From contig NZ_CP037933.1 of NCBI RefSeq assembly GCF_004355225.1, positions 3,534,001-3,598,000 of the forward strand: a DNA stretch of 64,000 nt. The letters run 5' to 3'. The notes below the pieces were generated by a model. The model was not told the DNA's origin. It made no database searches and was given only the letters and a program-made list of their open reading frames with translations. Source of the DNA: Flavobacterium nackdongense (GTDB taxonomy: Bacteria > Bacteroidota > Bacteroidia > Flavobacteriales > Flavobacteriaceae). This document shows positions 1-9,553 of this stretch, piece by piece; positions within the stretch are counted from its first letter, which is position 1, and every line of letters starts with the position of its first letter. A program made the translations under genes and the position numbers.

Positions 1-427
1 CAACAATTCGATTTATTTTAGACAGTCCTACCACACGACCGTTCGAAATATAAGCTACGTGTGCCCTTCCGATGATGGGCAATAAGTGGTGCTCGCAAGT
101 AGAATAAACAGTAATGTTTTTTTCCACCAACATCTCTCCATATTTATAACTGTTTTCGAAAGTGGAAGCATTCGGTTTCTTGTTGGGATTTAATCCGCCA
201 AAAATTTCTTTTACAAACATTTTCGCTACGCGATTCGGCGTTCCTTTCAAGCTATCGTCTGTCAAATCCATACCTAGGGTAAGCAGCATGTTTTCTACAT
301 CTTTCTTAATTCTTTCAATTTTTTCATCGTCAGAAATAGCAAAAGCATCTGGTCTTACTGGGTTTTTTGCTGATGAACTGATATGATTGTTTCCTATTTC
401 GTCCTGAAATTCTTCGTTGTTGATCAT
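1..427 (-). CDS. folE: GTP cyclohydrolase I (3' end outside window)
   Basis: This cytosolic enzyme converts GTP to dihydroneopterin triphosphate, the first step of tetrahydrofolate synthesis. The reverse strand from an ATG at 427 reads [12 protein letters not shown] and continues into the family core, including [10 protein letters not shown] and the zinc-site block [11 protein letters not shown]. The reading frame runs off the left edge, so roughly the last third of the protein is missing. The N-terminal 30 residues are a polar extension of the kind common in this family. It is transcribed away from the neighbouring aminotransferase gene's end. Identification is firm; the 3' end is not visible. 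Confidence 0.93.
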   Translation of the reverse strand, partial: MINNEEFQDEIGNNHISSSAKNPVRPDAFAISDDEKIERIKKDVENMLLTLGMDLTDDSLKGTPNRVAKMFVKEIFGGLNPNKKPNASTFENSYKYGEMLVEKNITVYSTCEHHLLPIIGRAHVAYISNGRVVGLSKINRIV

Positions 428-559
428 TAAAAGTTACAATTATGGTGTAAATAAAATTTAGGGGGTAAAGATAATTAATTAAAGCCAAAGAATTTCTAAA
501 GCTTTTGATAATTAATTCGAATAAATTGTATTTGAAAAAATGAAAATAAATGAATTTTT

Positions 560-1756
560 CTATCTCAAATTGTAAACTTCAATGGCTTTCTTTAGGATTT
601 GAACAGCGCGAACCAAATCTTCCTTTTTCAATACATAAGCAATGCGAACTTGATTCAATCCAACTCCCGGAGTCGAATAAAAACCGCCAGCTGGCGCAAC
701 CATTACAGTTTCGCCGTTTAAATTGTAGTTTTCGAGCAACCATTGGGCAAAGTCATCGGTATTGTCAACGGGGAGTTGAGCAATGCAGTAAAAAGCAGCT
801 TTTGGAGTAGTAACTATTACACCTTCAATTGTATTCAATTCGGCTATTAGCGCATCTCTTCTCTCTTTGTATTCTGAAATCACTTCGTCAAAATAGCTTT
901 GTGGAGTATCAATGGCAGCTTCACAAGCGATTTGTTCTATGGTTGGTGGACATAAGCGCGCTTGTGCAAATTTCATCGAAGCAGCGATTACTTCTCTGTT
1001 TTTGGTAACCATACAGCCAATTCGTGCGCCACACATACTGTATCTTTTGGAAACAGAATCAATCATTATGACGTTTTGCTCAATTCCTTTTAGGTTCATC
1101 ACCGAAAAGTGTCTGTCTCTCTCGTCGTAAATAAATTCGCGATACACTTCATCTGCGATTAAAAATAAATCGTGTTTTCGAACCAATTCTCCCAATTGAT
1201 TAATTTCAGATTCTGAATACAAATAGCCCGTCGGATTATTGGGATTACAGATTAAGATTGCCTTGGTTTTGGGAGTAATTGCTTTTTCAAATTCTTCAAT
1301 TGTTGGTAGTGTAAAACCGCTTTCTATAGTTGAAATAACGGGCACCACTCTAGCGCTTGATTCAGCTGAAAAGGCACTGTAATTGGCATAAAAGGGTTCT
1401 GGAATAATAACTTCGTCCTCGGGATCCATAATGCTGCCTAAGGCGAACAAAAGCGCTTCAGAACCACCGGTGGTAATCATTATGTCTTCAAACGAAACGT
1501 TTACATCTTGTCTGGTATAAAATTGGGCCAATTTTTTCCTATAACTTTCATAACCCGCCGAAGGACCATATTCTATGATGTCTAAGTCCATATTTTTGAT
1601 AGCTTCAATCGCTATTTCGGGACTTTTTATATCAGGTTGACCTATGTTTAAATGGTATACTTTATGGCCTTTTAATTTAGCCATATCAGCATAAGGAGCC
1701 AACTTTCGAATTGGCGATTCGGGCATTTTACGACCTCTAATAGAAATACTAGGCAT
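560..1756 (-). CDS. PLP-dependent class I aminotransferase
   Basis: The 398-residue protein is a fold-type I aminotransferase of the aspartate aminotransferase family. The pyridoxal-phosphate lysine is K237 in DSVSKRYSMCGARIG. Upstream family landmarks are TTGGSEALLFAL (cofactor phosphate region), CNPNNPTG and DEVYREF, and the conserved C-terminal arginine is in LNQVRIAY. Length is normal for the family. The substrate cannot be read from sequence; aspartate or a related amino acid is likely. It is a single gene with about 130 bp to its neighbours on each side. The start is the only ATG ahead of the conserved N-terminal segment RKMPESPIRKL. Confidence 0.88.
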   Translation of the reverse strand: MPSISIRGRKMPESPIRKLAPYADMAKLKGHKVYHLNIGQPDIKSPEIAIEAIKNMDLDIIEYGPSAGYESYRKKLAQFYTRQDVNVSFEDIMITTGGSEALLFALGSIMDPEDEVIIPEPFYANYSAFSAESSARVVPVISTIESGFTLPTIEEFEKAITPKTKAILICNPNNPTGYLYSESEINQLGELVRKHDLFLIADEVYREFIYDERDRHFSVMNLKGIEQNVIMIDSVSKRYSMCGARIGCMVTKNREVIAASMKFAQARLCPPTIEQIACEAAIDTPQSYFDEVISEYKERRDALIAELNTIEGVIVTTPKAAFYCIAQLPVDNTDDFAQWLLENYNLNGETVMVAPAGGFYSTPGVGLNQVRIAYVLKKEDLVRAVQILKKAIEVYNLR

Positions 1757-1879
1757 GTTTTGAAAATTTGCTGCAAATTTGCGACTTTTTTTTCGAAAAA
1801 AATCGCTTCAAATTTCTTAATTTGTTAATAAAAGGAGATAATTCTTCATTATTTCACTAACTTTATCAAAATATTTCAA

Positions 1880-3211
1880 ATGAAACAACTCCTCTTTTTG
1901 TGTTTTTTGATTGTTTTTGCTTTGCCAATTTCGGGACAAGATGGATTTCGCTTTGATAAAGGTGTCGATAGAGTGGCTGTACCTTTCAAAAACATCAATA
2001 ATTTGATTTTTATTCCCATAAATGTCAATGGTGTTGAATTAAATTTTCTGCTAGATACTGGGGTCGAGGAGACGATTCTCTTTAGTATGGAAGATAAAAA
2101 AGAAGTGAATTTTTACAATGTTGAAAAAATTTCGTTACGAGGTTTGGGGAGTGAGACTTCTATCGAAGGGTTGAAATCTACCAATAACACATTGGAAATT
2201 AAAGGTTTAAAATCTTCAAATCATCTGCTTTATATCGTGTTGGATCAAAGTTTTAATCTTTCGTCGCATGTTGGAATTCCTGTAAACGGTATTATTGGCT
2301 ATAATTTTTTTAGAAATAATTTAGTGGAAGTGAACTACACAAAAAAGCGCATCGTTGTATATGATGATACCGACAAAAACAGAGAGAAAATCGGTAAAAA
2401 ATTCCAAGCTGTTCCTATATCGATCGAGAGGTCTAAGCCCTATCTTGTTGGAAATGTTACTATTAATTCGGCTGAAATTCCTACTAAGTTATTACTCGAT
2501 ATCGGCAACAGTGATGCTATTTGGCTTTTCGAAAACAAAGAAAGAGGAATCACTATTCCAACAAAAAATTTCGAAGACTATTTAGGAAAAGGATTTAGTG
2601 GCGATGTCGAAGGAAAAAGAGCGCAGATTTCGAAATTTAGTTTTTCCAAATTTGATTTCAAAAACCCAATAGTGGCTTTCCCAGATTCTTCCTCTACTCG
2701 AAATGTAAAAATGGTGCAAGATCGAGCAGGTTCTGTTGGCGCAGAAATTTTACGCAGATTTAATTTAGTTTTTGATTATTCGAATAAGCAACTTTTTGTA
2801 AAGAAGAATGGCAGTTTTAATTCAGTTTTCAAGTACAATAAAAGCGGTGTCGAAATTCAGCATTATGGGCTGCAATGGGTTCAGGAAACGGTTCATTTGG
2901 AAACGGTTCCTTTGATAAGTACCGATGCTGCAGAGGTACGCCGACAAATGTCAGGAAATTATTTTAAATATAAATTTGCTTTGAAACCAATTTATATTAT
3001 TGCTCAAGTCAGGAAAAATTCCCCCGCAGCGCTTAGCGGACTTCAAAAAGGAGATGTAATCGTCAGTATCAATAGTAGGCCAGGGTATGATTATAGTTTA
3101 GAAAAAATCAATGCTTTATTGAAGTCGGAAGAAGAGGATTGGATTAGCTTTGAAGTGGAACGGGAAAGCCAAATTCTGAAATTTAAATTTCAATTGCAAA
3201 ACGTGTTGTAA
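1880..3211 (+). CDS. exported retropepsin-like aspartyl protease with PDZ domain
   Basis: This 443-residue protein begins with a signal peptide (MKQLLFLCFLIVFALPISG). Two aspartyl-protease half-sites are visible: FLLDTG with D59 and LLLDIG with D207, each followed by hydrophobic strands as in clan AA proteases. A PDZ domain occupies about residues 366-440 (AALSGLQKGDVIVSIN). The layout matches a family common in Bacteroidota, presumably a periplasmic or cell-surface peptidase. The second site is DIG rather than DTG/DSG, so activity as a single-chain two-aspartate enzyme is likely but unproven. A hairpin terminator follows immediately. Confidence 0.8.
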   Translation: MKQLLFLCFLIVFALPISGQDGFRFDKGVDRVAVPFKNINNLIFIPINVNGVELNFLLDTGVEETILFSMEDKKEVNFYNVEKISLRGLGSETSIEGLKSTNNTLEIKGLKSSNHLLYIVLDQSFNLSSHVGIPVNGIIGYNFFRNNLVEVNYTKKRIVVYDDTDKNREKIGKKFQAVPISIERSKPYLVGNVTINSAEIPTKLLLDIGNSDAIWLFENKERGITIPTKNFEDYLGKGFSGDVEGKRAQISKFSFSKFDFKNPIVAFPDSSSTRNVKMVQDRAGSVGAEILRRFNLVFDYSNKQLFVKKNGSFNSVFKYNKSGVEIQHYGLQWVQETVHLETVPLISTDAAEVRRQMSGNYFKYKFALKPIYIIAQVRKNSPAALSGLQKGDVIVSINSRPGYDYSLEKINALLKSEEEDWISFEVERESQILKFKFQLQNVL

Positions 3212-3214
3212 ATG

Positions 3215-3255
3215 AAAACGCTACTTGAATTTTGGACAAGAAGCGTTTTTTTATA
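3215..3255 (+). terminator. Rho-independent terminator
   Basis: A stem made of AAAACGCT-A-CTTG pairs with CAAG-A-AGCGTTTT and runs into a T tract, directly after the stop codon of the aspartyl protease gene. Confidence 0.75.
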
Positions 3256-3276
3256 TGTGGAAAGGAGTAAAAAGGT

Positions 3277-3591
3277 TTATTTTTTAAGCTCTAAATAATT
3301 TAAAGGGACGTCTAAAAATTCTTGGTAACTTGCACTGCTAGGTGGACCATCGTTCAATGATGAATGTTCAGCTATTCTAATGGTTATTTTCCCTGCATTG
3401 ATTTCTTTTCCCGAAACAATGTCTCCAATTTTAAAACATTTTTCAGCCAGTCCTACAACACCACCAACCGTTACAGTTGCACAATAAGGTTTTGTAAAAA
3501 CATAGGTTTGATCTGTTATGGTTTGATCATTTGTGCAACTCGCAATAATTATGAAAAATAATGGGATACTTAATTTAAAAATTGTTTTCAT
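3277..3591 (-). CDS. small lipoprotein, function unknown
   Basis: I do not recognise the family. From the ATG at 3591 the product is 104 residues, starting MKTIFKLSIPLFFIIIASC, a signal peptide with a lipobox ending at the cysteine, so an outer-membrane or periplasmic lipoprotein is predicted. An in-frame ATG at 3615 would add eight residues (MKKSHFLN) and make the signal peptide less typical; I prefer 3591. It lies just downstream of the DUF1573 gene with a very short gap, so the two are probably cotranscribed. Two cysteines in the mature part (KPYCATV and EKCFKIG) could form a disulfide. Confidence 0.65.
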   Translation of the reverse strand: MKTIFKLSIPLFFIIIASCTNDQTITDQTYVFTKPYCATVTVGGVVGLAEKCFKIGDIVSGKEINAGKITIRIAEHSSLNDGPPSSASYQEFLDVPLNYLELKK

Positions 3592-3620
3592 ATTTAAAAA
3601 GTGTGACTTTTTCATTTGAA

Positions 3621-4010
3621 TTAATCTGCAATTACATCACCCTTTATTTTCAAAGGGATTCTGCCGCCGGGATAATTTACCGCATTCGATTCGACCGTGA
3701 TGGTTTTTCGAATGGGACCTGGAATCATGCTGTATTTTACCTGAATTGTGCCCGTTTCCCCGGGATTAATGGCGCCGTTCGGTTTTGAAGGTATAGAAAA
3801 ACCGGGCGTTGAAAGTACATTGCTGATAATCAATGGAGCATCGCCAGTATTTGTAAATTCTATGGTTCTAATGCCGGTGTCGGCTTTTTTGGAAACAGTT
3901 CCATAATCGATAGTGTTGTCTTTGGCTCTGAATTCAATTTTAGGGCCATTTTGAGCATAACCAAAAAGGCTAGTCATTACAATTGCTATAAAAGTGATTC
4001 GATTTTTCAT
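3621..4010 (-). CDS. DUF1573 (Ig-like) exported protein
   Basis: The 129-residue product starts MKNRITFIAIVMTSLFGYAQ, a cleavable signal peptide. The mature part matches the DUF1573 pattern: FTNTGDAPLIISNV, then a proline/glycine turn and GTIQVKY, ending in an Ig-like strand set. The cysteine pair usual in this family (CGCT) is replaced by PGFSIP. The function of DUF1573 is not established; such proteins are frequent in Bacteroidota and probably bind at the cell surface. It heads a two-gene unit with the small lipoprotein. An ATG nine bases further upstream is also in frame. Confidence 0.75.
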   Translation of the reverse strand: MKNRITFIAIVMTSLFGYAQNGPKIEFRAKDNTIDYGTVSKKADTGIRTIEFTNTGDAPLIISNVLSTPGFSIPSKPNGAINPGETGTIQVKYSMIPGPIRKTITVESNAVNYPGGRIPLKIKGDVIAD

Positions 4011-4102
4011 TAGGATCATTTTAAATTCTGTTGAGTAAAAATACTTTATTTTAATTAAGTGGACAATTATTTATTTCGCTTTTTATACTGTACATAATTA
4101 TT

Positions 4103-4110
4103 TACTTTTG
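4103..4110 (+). promoter_or_regulatory. -7 box of valS promoter
   Basis: TACTTTTG fits the Bacteroidota -7 consensus TAnnTTTG and lies 62 bases before the chosen valS start. No clear -33 TTG at the usual spacing is visible. Confidence 0.5.
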
Positions 4111-4172
4111 CACACTATTAGAATTACAAAAATCAGACCAAAGCTAAATTTTGGTTGTAACAGTTGCTTTTT

Positions 4173-6806
4173 ATGACAATTCCTGCACAATTCGACGCTA
4201 AAACTATTGAAAATAAGTGGTATGACTACTGGATGAAAAACAAATATTTCCATTCGGAGCCCGACCATAGAACACCCTATACGATTGTTATTCCTCCGCC
4301 AAACGTGACAGGAGTCTTACATATGGGGCATATGCTGAACAATACTATTCAAGATGTTTTGATTCGTAGAGCCCGTCTCAAAGGCTTCAACGCTTGTTGG
4401 GTTCCCGGTACAGACCACGCATCCATTGCTACAGAAGCTAAAGTGGTTGCCAAACTAAAATCAGAGGGAATCAATAAATCGGATTTGAGTCGTGAGGAAT
4501 TTTTGAAACACGCTTACGATTGGACTGACAAATACGGAGGAACTATCCTGGAACAATTGAAACAATTGGGTTGTTCTTGCGATTGGGACAGAACCAAGTT
4601 CACGATGGATCCAGATATGTCGGCTTCTGTAATTAAATCATTTGTCGATTTATACAATAAAGGATTAATTTACCGCGGCTATCGAATGGTAAACTGGGAT
4701 CCGGAAGCCAAAACGACTTTGTCTGATGAAGAAGTGATTTACGAAGAACAACAAGGAAAATTATTTTTCCTAAAATATAAAATCGAAGGTTCAGAAGATT
4801 TCTTAACGGTTGCCACAACTCGTCCGGAAACTATTTTTGGAGATACTGCCATTTGTACCAACCCGAATGACGAGCGTTTTGCACATTTGAAAGGCAAAAA
4901 AGCGATTGTGCCCATTTGTGGCAGAGTAATTCCAATTATCGAAGACGAATATGTAGATGTAGAGTTTGGAACAGGTTGTTTGAAAGTGACTCCTGCTCAC
5001 GACCTGAATGATAAGGCATTGGGCGAAAAGCACAATTTAGAAATTATCGATATTTTCAATGAAGATGCTACACTAAATAGTTTTGGATTGCATTATCAAG
5101 GCAAAGACCGTTTCGTAGTACGTGCCGAAATTGCTAAAGAATTAGAGGAAAATGGTGATTTAGCAAAAACAGAAACGCATTTGAATAAAGTGGGCACTTC
5201 CGAAAGAACCAAAGCGGTAATCGAACCTCGTTTATCCGACCAATGGTTTTTGAAAATGGAGGATTTGGTGAAACCCGCTATTCAGTCGGTTTTAGTTGAT
5301 GGGGATATCAAATTGCATCCTAAACGTTTTGATAATACCTACGCACATTGGCTAAATAACATTCGCGATTGGAATATTTCCCGTCAATTGTGGTGGGGAC
5401 AACAAATTCCGGCCTATTTCTACGGCGATGGAAAAGAAGATTTTGTAGTTGCAGAGAATATTGAAGAGGCTTTAGTTTTAGCACAACAAACCACAAACAA
5501 TAAACAATTAACCATAAACGACTTAAAACAAGATGCCGATGCACTCGATACTTGGTTTTCGTCCTGGCTTTGGCCAATGTCGGTTTTTGGAGGAATTATG
5601 GATCCTGAAAACGAAGATTTTAACTATTATTATCCAACCAATGATTTAGTGACAGGTCCAGATATTTTGTTTTTCTGGGTGGCTCGAATGATAATTGCGG
5701 GATATGAATATACAGGCAAAAAACCATTTACGAATGTGTATTTGACTGGTTTGGTACGTGACAAGCAAAGACGTAAAATGTCGAAATCTTTAGGAAATTC
5801 GCCTGAACCATTAGAATTAATCGAAAAATTTGGTGCCGATGGCGTTCGTGTAGGTTTGCTTTTGAGCGCTTCTGCAGGAAATGATATTATGTTCGACGAA
5901 GAATTGTGCAACCAAGGAAAAGGCTTTACCAATAAAATCTGGAATGCCTTCAAATTGATAAAAGGTTGGGAAGTTTCGGATTCGATTCCGCAACCAGAAT
6001 CTTCGAAAGTGGCAATTGAATGGTATGAAGCCAAATTGCAACAAACACTTTTGGAAATCGAAGACAATTTCGAAAAATACAGAATATCCGATGCTTTAAT
6101 GGCAATTTATAAATTGGTTTGGGACGATTTCTGTTCTTGGTTCCTTGAAATGATTAAACCGGCTTACCAAAAGCCAATTGATAGTGTAACTTTAGCGAAA
6201 GCCATTGAAATGCTTGAAAACAATATGAAATTGTTGCATCCTTTTATGCCATTCTTGACCGAAGAAATTTGGCAATTATTGGCAGAAAGAACAGCAGAAG
6301 AAGCTTTGATTGTTTCGACTTGGCCAGAAATAATGCCATTTAATGCGCAATTAATTTCGGATTTCGAAAATACGATTGAAGTGATTTCAGGAATTAGAAC
6401 GATTCGTAAAGACAAGAACATTCCGTTCAAGGATACGATTGAATTGAAAGTAGTGAACAACGATAAATTTTCCACTTATTTTGATGCAGTGGTGACCAAA
6501 TTAGGAAACTTAACGTCCTTAGAATATGTTTCGGATAAAGTGGATGGCGCATTGTCTTTCCGTATCAAATCGAATGAATATTTCATTCCGATTACTGGAA
6601 ATATTGATGTTGCAGCCGAAATTGAAAAACTGACAGCTGAGTTAGTATACACCCAAGGATTCCTTAAATCAGTTCAAAATAAATTGTCTAACGAGAAATT
6701 TGTAAACGGTGCTCCAGAGAAAGTTTTGGCAAACGAAAGGCAAAAAGAAGCCGATGCATTGGCTACAATTGCCACATTGGAACAAAGTTTAGCTGGGTTG
6801 AAGTAA
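4173..6806 (+). CDS. valS: valine-tRNA ligase
   Basis: This cytosolic class I synthetase charges tRNA-Val. The 877-residue protein carries the HIGH-type motif as HMGH in PPNVTGVLHMGHML near residue 48, a CP1 editing domain (TTRPETIFGDTA), the KMSKS loop at residues 535-539, and a C-terminal coiled coil (KLTAELVYTQGFLKSVQNKL), all as in bacterial ValRS. The ATG at 4173 gives MTIPAQFDAKTIENKW, the conserved N-terminus; a TTG nine bases upstream is in frame but unlikely. Around 5484-5525 the gene holds a low-complexity stretch encoding QQTTNNKQLT, resembling AT-rich words seen between genes here, but it does not disturb the frame. Confidence 0.97.
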   Translation: MTIPAQFDAKTIENKWYDYWMKNKYFHSEPDHRTPYTIVIPPPNVTGVLHMGHMLNNTIQDVLIRRARLKGFNACWVPGTDHASIATEAKVVAKLKSEGINKSDLSREEFLKHAYDWTDKYGGTILEQLKQLGCSCDWDRTKFTMDPDMSASVIKSFVDLYNKGLIYRGYRMVNWDPEAKTTLSDEEVIYEEQQGKLFFLKYKIEGSEDFLTVATTRPETIFGDTAICTNPNDERFAHLKGKKAIVPICGRVIPIIEDEYVDVEFGTGCLKVTPAHDLNDKALGEKHNLEIIDIFNEDATLNSFGLHYQGKDRFVVRAEIAKELEENGDLAKTETHLNKVGTSERTKAVIEPRLSDQWFLKMEDLVKPAIQSVLVDGDIKLHPKRFDNTYAHWLNNIRDWNISRQLWWGQQIPAYFYGDGKEDFVVAENIEEALVLAQQTTNNKQLTINDLKQDADALDTWFSSWLWPMSVFGGIMDPENEDFNYYYPTNDLVTGPDILFFWVARMIIAGYEYTGKKPFTNVYLTGLVRDKQRRKMSKSLGNSPEPLELIEKFGADGVRVGLLLSASAGNDIMFDEELCNQGKGFTNKIWNAFKLIKGWEVSDSIPQPESSKVAIEWYEAKLQQTLLEIEDNFEKYRISDALMAIYKLVWDDFCSWFLEMIKPAYQKPIDSVTLAKAIEMLENNMKLLHPFMPFLTEEIWQLLAERTAEEALIVSTWPEIMPFNAQLISDFENTIEVISGIRTIRKDKNIPFKDTIELKVVNNDKFSTYFDAVVTKLGNLTSLEYVSDKVDGALSFRIKSNEYFIPITGNIDVAAEIEKLTAELVYTQGFLKSVQNKLSNEKFVNGAPEKVLANERQKEADALATIATLEQSLAGLK

Positions 6807-6943
6807 TCCTAACAATCTTTTTTAGATTTTTTATTTTTTTGTTGGCTAGCAGCTGCTTGTTATGCCTGGTTGCGAATCCTACCGTAGTTTTTCGTTAATT
6901 TTTCGGCTTTTTTTAAAGGTAAATTAGGAAACTAAGTTAAAAT

Positions 6944-7012
6944 AATACCCGGATGTCATATTGAAGGCGAGTAGTACTTGCATACAAGGTGATATGCGGG
7001 TATTTTATTTTA
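6944..7012 (+). terminator. long structured hairpin ending in a T-rich tail
   Basis: AATACCCG at 6944 pairs with CGGGTATT at 6997-7004 and is followed by TTATTTT. Inside it, ATGTCAT can pair with GTGATAT using G-U pairs, and GCGAG-tagta-CTTGC makes an inner stem. It sits about 140 bases after valS, further than a usual terminator, so it may end a long 3' UTR or be the end of a small RNA. The rest of the 438-base gap holds no gene that I can see apart from the promoter of the next gene. Confidence 0.5.
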
Positions 7013-7190
7013 AAAAAAGAATGAAAAAGTGTGTTAATTTTTTGTTCTATTTCTGCTTTGTATCCAGATTATGAGCACGAAAGGTCCATTTCTTCCCGAT
7101 TTTTGCTTAAAATTGGATTTTTTTCAACTTATTCGATGAATTACAGCCACTTATTTAACAATTTTGTATCTATCGAATAGTTTTTTATGT

Positions 7191-7198
7191 TAAATTTG
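7191..7198 (+). promoter_or_regulatory. -7 box of the T9SS protein promoter
   Basis: TAAATTTG matches TAnnTTTG, with a TTG 24 bases upstream (7164-7166), slightly long for the -33 spacing. The ATG follows 46 bases later. Confidence 0.5.
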
Positions 7199-7244
7199 CT
7201 ACAGATATTTTAACATCCCCATTAATAATTTAAAAAGAATACTA

Positions 7245-9533
7245 ATGAAACAAATTTTACACCATCTGAAACCTTCTTTACGGTATCAAATTCGAATTCT
7301 ACTCTTCCCGGTATTATTCGCTATGTTTAGCAACTTTGCCATTGCGCAAAACACTAGTGTGCCAGACGATAATTTCGAAGCTGCTTTGATAGCATTAGGC
7401 TATGATAGTGGGCCATTAGATAATGTGGTACCTACTGCCAATATTAATACTGTTACCAGTTTAGATCTCAAAAACAAAAACATTTCGGACCTGACCGGTA
7501 TTAAAGATTTTACTGCTTTGCAAACTTTAGATTGTGAGGGTAACAATTTGACTACTTTGGACGTTTCAGGATTATTAAATTTAACTTCTCTTGTTGCTCA
7601 GAATAATGTTAATTTGGCTACTGTTAACGTAAATACCAATGTAAATCTAACCTATCTTGATCTTTATATTACCTCACTTACTTCCTTGAATATAAGTGCA
7701 TTGGTGAATTTAACAGCTTTGGGTATTAGTAAATCCTCCTTGGTTAGTCTCGATGTAAGTATGGCTCCTGGTTTAGCTGATTTTTTTATCCAAGAAAATC
7801 CGTTACTAAGTAGCTTAGATATCAGAGGAACTAATTTAAGCAGTGTGTTTGCTGCTGATAATAACCCTAAATTAAGTTGTATTCTTGTTGACTATGTTCA
7901 GCCAGGAGGAAGTAATTGGGTAAAAGACCCTTGGGCCACCTATTGCAGCTTGACTACCTACAGCGGTGGAGTTTGGACTCCTGCAGCACCTACGACAGGC
8001 AATGCAGCCGTAATAGAGGATAATTATAGCGCGGCAGCCGATATCAACGCTTGCTCGTTGACCGTTAAGAATAATGCAACGGTTACAATTCCTTCGGGTT
8101 TTAATGTTAATTTAGTTGGAGCTCTAACTGTTGAGTCAGGAAGTACATTCACCTTAAGCAACAACTCCAATCTGCTTCAAGATAATGTCAACTCAACCAA
8201 TTCAGGTGCAATCAATGTAAACCGCGAGAGCAATCCTCTTTTCCGCTTAGATTTTACTTTATGGTCATCCCCAGTTTCAGGAGCACAAACCTTGGCTAAT
8301 TTTTCGCCTTTAACTTCTCTTAATCGTTTTTATACTTATAATTCAGGAACTGGGGCTTATAACTTTATTGCAAGCCCTGCTGCGACAGCTTTTTCCGTGG
8401 GAACTGGTTATTTAATTCGTATGCCTAATGAAGGTTCGGCTAATTACAATGTTGGTGCTGAAACTCTGGCATATCCTGGTGTGTTTACAGGGACTCCAAA
8501 TAATGGAACTATTAATATTACAGGTTTAACCCCTGGTACGTATGTCGCCGTAGGAAATCCTTATCCGTCCACTATCGGTGCTGATTTGTTTTTATCTAAT
8601 AATACATCAATAGATCCTACATTATACTTCTGGAGAAAAACAAATGCGGTTGCGAATACAACTTCTGCTTATGCAACTTGGACTCTTTTAGGAGGTACAG
8701 GAACAGCTGGTAGTTCAAATGCGCCAAATAACGTGGCGCCAGATGGCACGATTGCTGTAGGGCAAGGATTTATTGTAAAAACGAACGATTCAGATTTAAT
8801 TTTTACCAATACAATGAGAACAGCAAGCACAACTGCAAAGTTCTTCAAAACCAAAAAATTGGCAGATAAATCTCGTGTTTGGTTGAACTTAACCAATGCA
8901 ACAGGTGTTTTCAGTCAAGCTTTAATTGGTTATATGGATGGTGCTACAGAAGGTATCGATAGAGGGATTGATGGTAAATACATCAATGATAGCCCGATTG
9001 CATTGACCTCCTTGATCAATAACGAAGAATACACCATTCAAGGGCGTCCCGCTTTTGATGCAACTGATGTGGTAGCTTTAAATTTCAAAACTACTGTATC
9101 GGGCGATTATACCATAGCGATTGATCACGTGGATGGTTTATTCGCCACGGGTCAGGATATATATCTTTTGGACAACCAAACCGGAGCAGAAACTAACTTG
9201 AAGGAAGGATCTTATAGTTTTTCTGCAGTTGCAGGAGTGGATAACAGTAGATTCTCTTTAAAATACCAAAAAACATTAAAAGTCGATGCGGCAATGCTAA
9301 ACGATAACACAGTTCAGGTATACAAAAATAAAGGAATTTTATATGTGAATGCTGGAGCGAAAGTAATCAACAGCATCAAAGTATACGACGTTCAAGGAAG
9401 ACTTATTTTGGAACAAAAGAACGTGAAAGCTACTACTGCGACTTTAAATACTTTGAAAGTCAATAATCAAGTATTGATTGTTCGTGTTGCCGGTGAGGAT
9501 AATAGCGAAGTCACTAAAAAAGTAATGAATTAA
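7245..9533 (+). CDS. secreted leucine-rich-repeat protein with T9SS sorting domain
   Basis: The 762-residue protein has an N-terminal signal region (hydrophobic segment ending IAQN), then about six irregular leucine-rich repeats at residues 60-200 of the type LTTLDVSGLLNLTSL. A beta-rich middle follows, and a C-terminal type A sorting domain occupies about residues 690-762 (INSIKVYDVQGRLIL and the terminal KKVMN). The LRR start DDNFEAALIALGYD is typical of Flavobacteriaceae. The product should be exported through Sec, carried across the outer membrane by the type IX system, and anchored or released at the surface. The ligand is unknown. It is followed after 20 bases by a tiny membrane-anchored protein, probably in the same transcript. 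Confidence 0.88.
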   Translation: MKQILHHLKPSLRYQIRILLFPVLFAMFSNFAIAQNTSVPDDNFEAALIALGYDSGPLDNVVPTANINTVTSLDLKNKNISDLTGIKDFTALQTLDCEGNNLTTLDVSGLLNLTSLVAQNNVNLATVNVNTNVNLTYLDLYITSLTSLNISALVNLTALGISKSSLVSLDVSMAPGLADFFIQENPLLSSLDIRGTNLSSVFAADNNPKLSCILVDYVQPGGSNWVKDPWATYCSLTTYSGGVWTPAAPTTGNAAVIEDNYSAAADINACSLTVKNNATVTIPSGFNVNLVGALTVESGSTFTLSNNSNLLQDNVNSTNSGAINVNRESNPLFRLDFTLWSSPVSGAQTLANFSPLTSLNRFYTYNSGTGAYNFIASPAATAFSVGTGYLIRMPNEGSANYNVGAETLAYPGVFTGTPNNGTINITGLTPGTYVAVGNPYPSTIGADLFLSNNTSIDPTLYFWRKTNAVANTTSAYATWTLLGGTGTAGSSNAPNNVAPDGTIAVGQGFIVKTNDSDLIFTNTMRTASTTAKFFKTKKLADKSRVWLNLTNATGVFSQALIGYMDGATEGIDRGIDGKYINDSPIALTSLINNEEYTIQGRPAFDATDVVALNFKTTVSGDYTIAIDHVDGLFATGQDIYLLDNQTGAETNLKEGSYSFSAVAGVDNSRFSLKYQKTLKVDAAMLNDNTVQVYKNKGILYVNAGAKVINSIKVYDVQGRLILEQKNVKATTATLNTLKVNNQVLIVRVAGEDNSEVTKKVMN

Positions 9534-9553
9534 AACTTTAAAATCCAATTAAG

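Noticed and set aside
5484..5525. Insertion of an AT-rich word inside valS
   Set aside because: The stretch resembles a word in the pyrF leader, but the protein keeps the normal length and alignment, so it is more likely codon-level low complexity.
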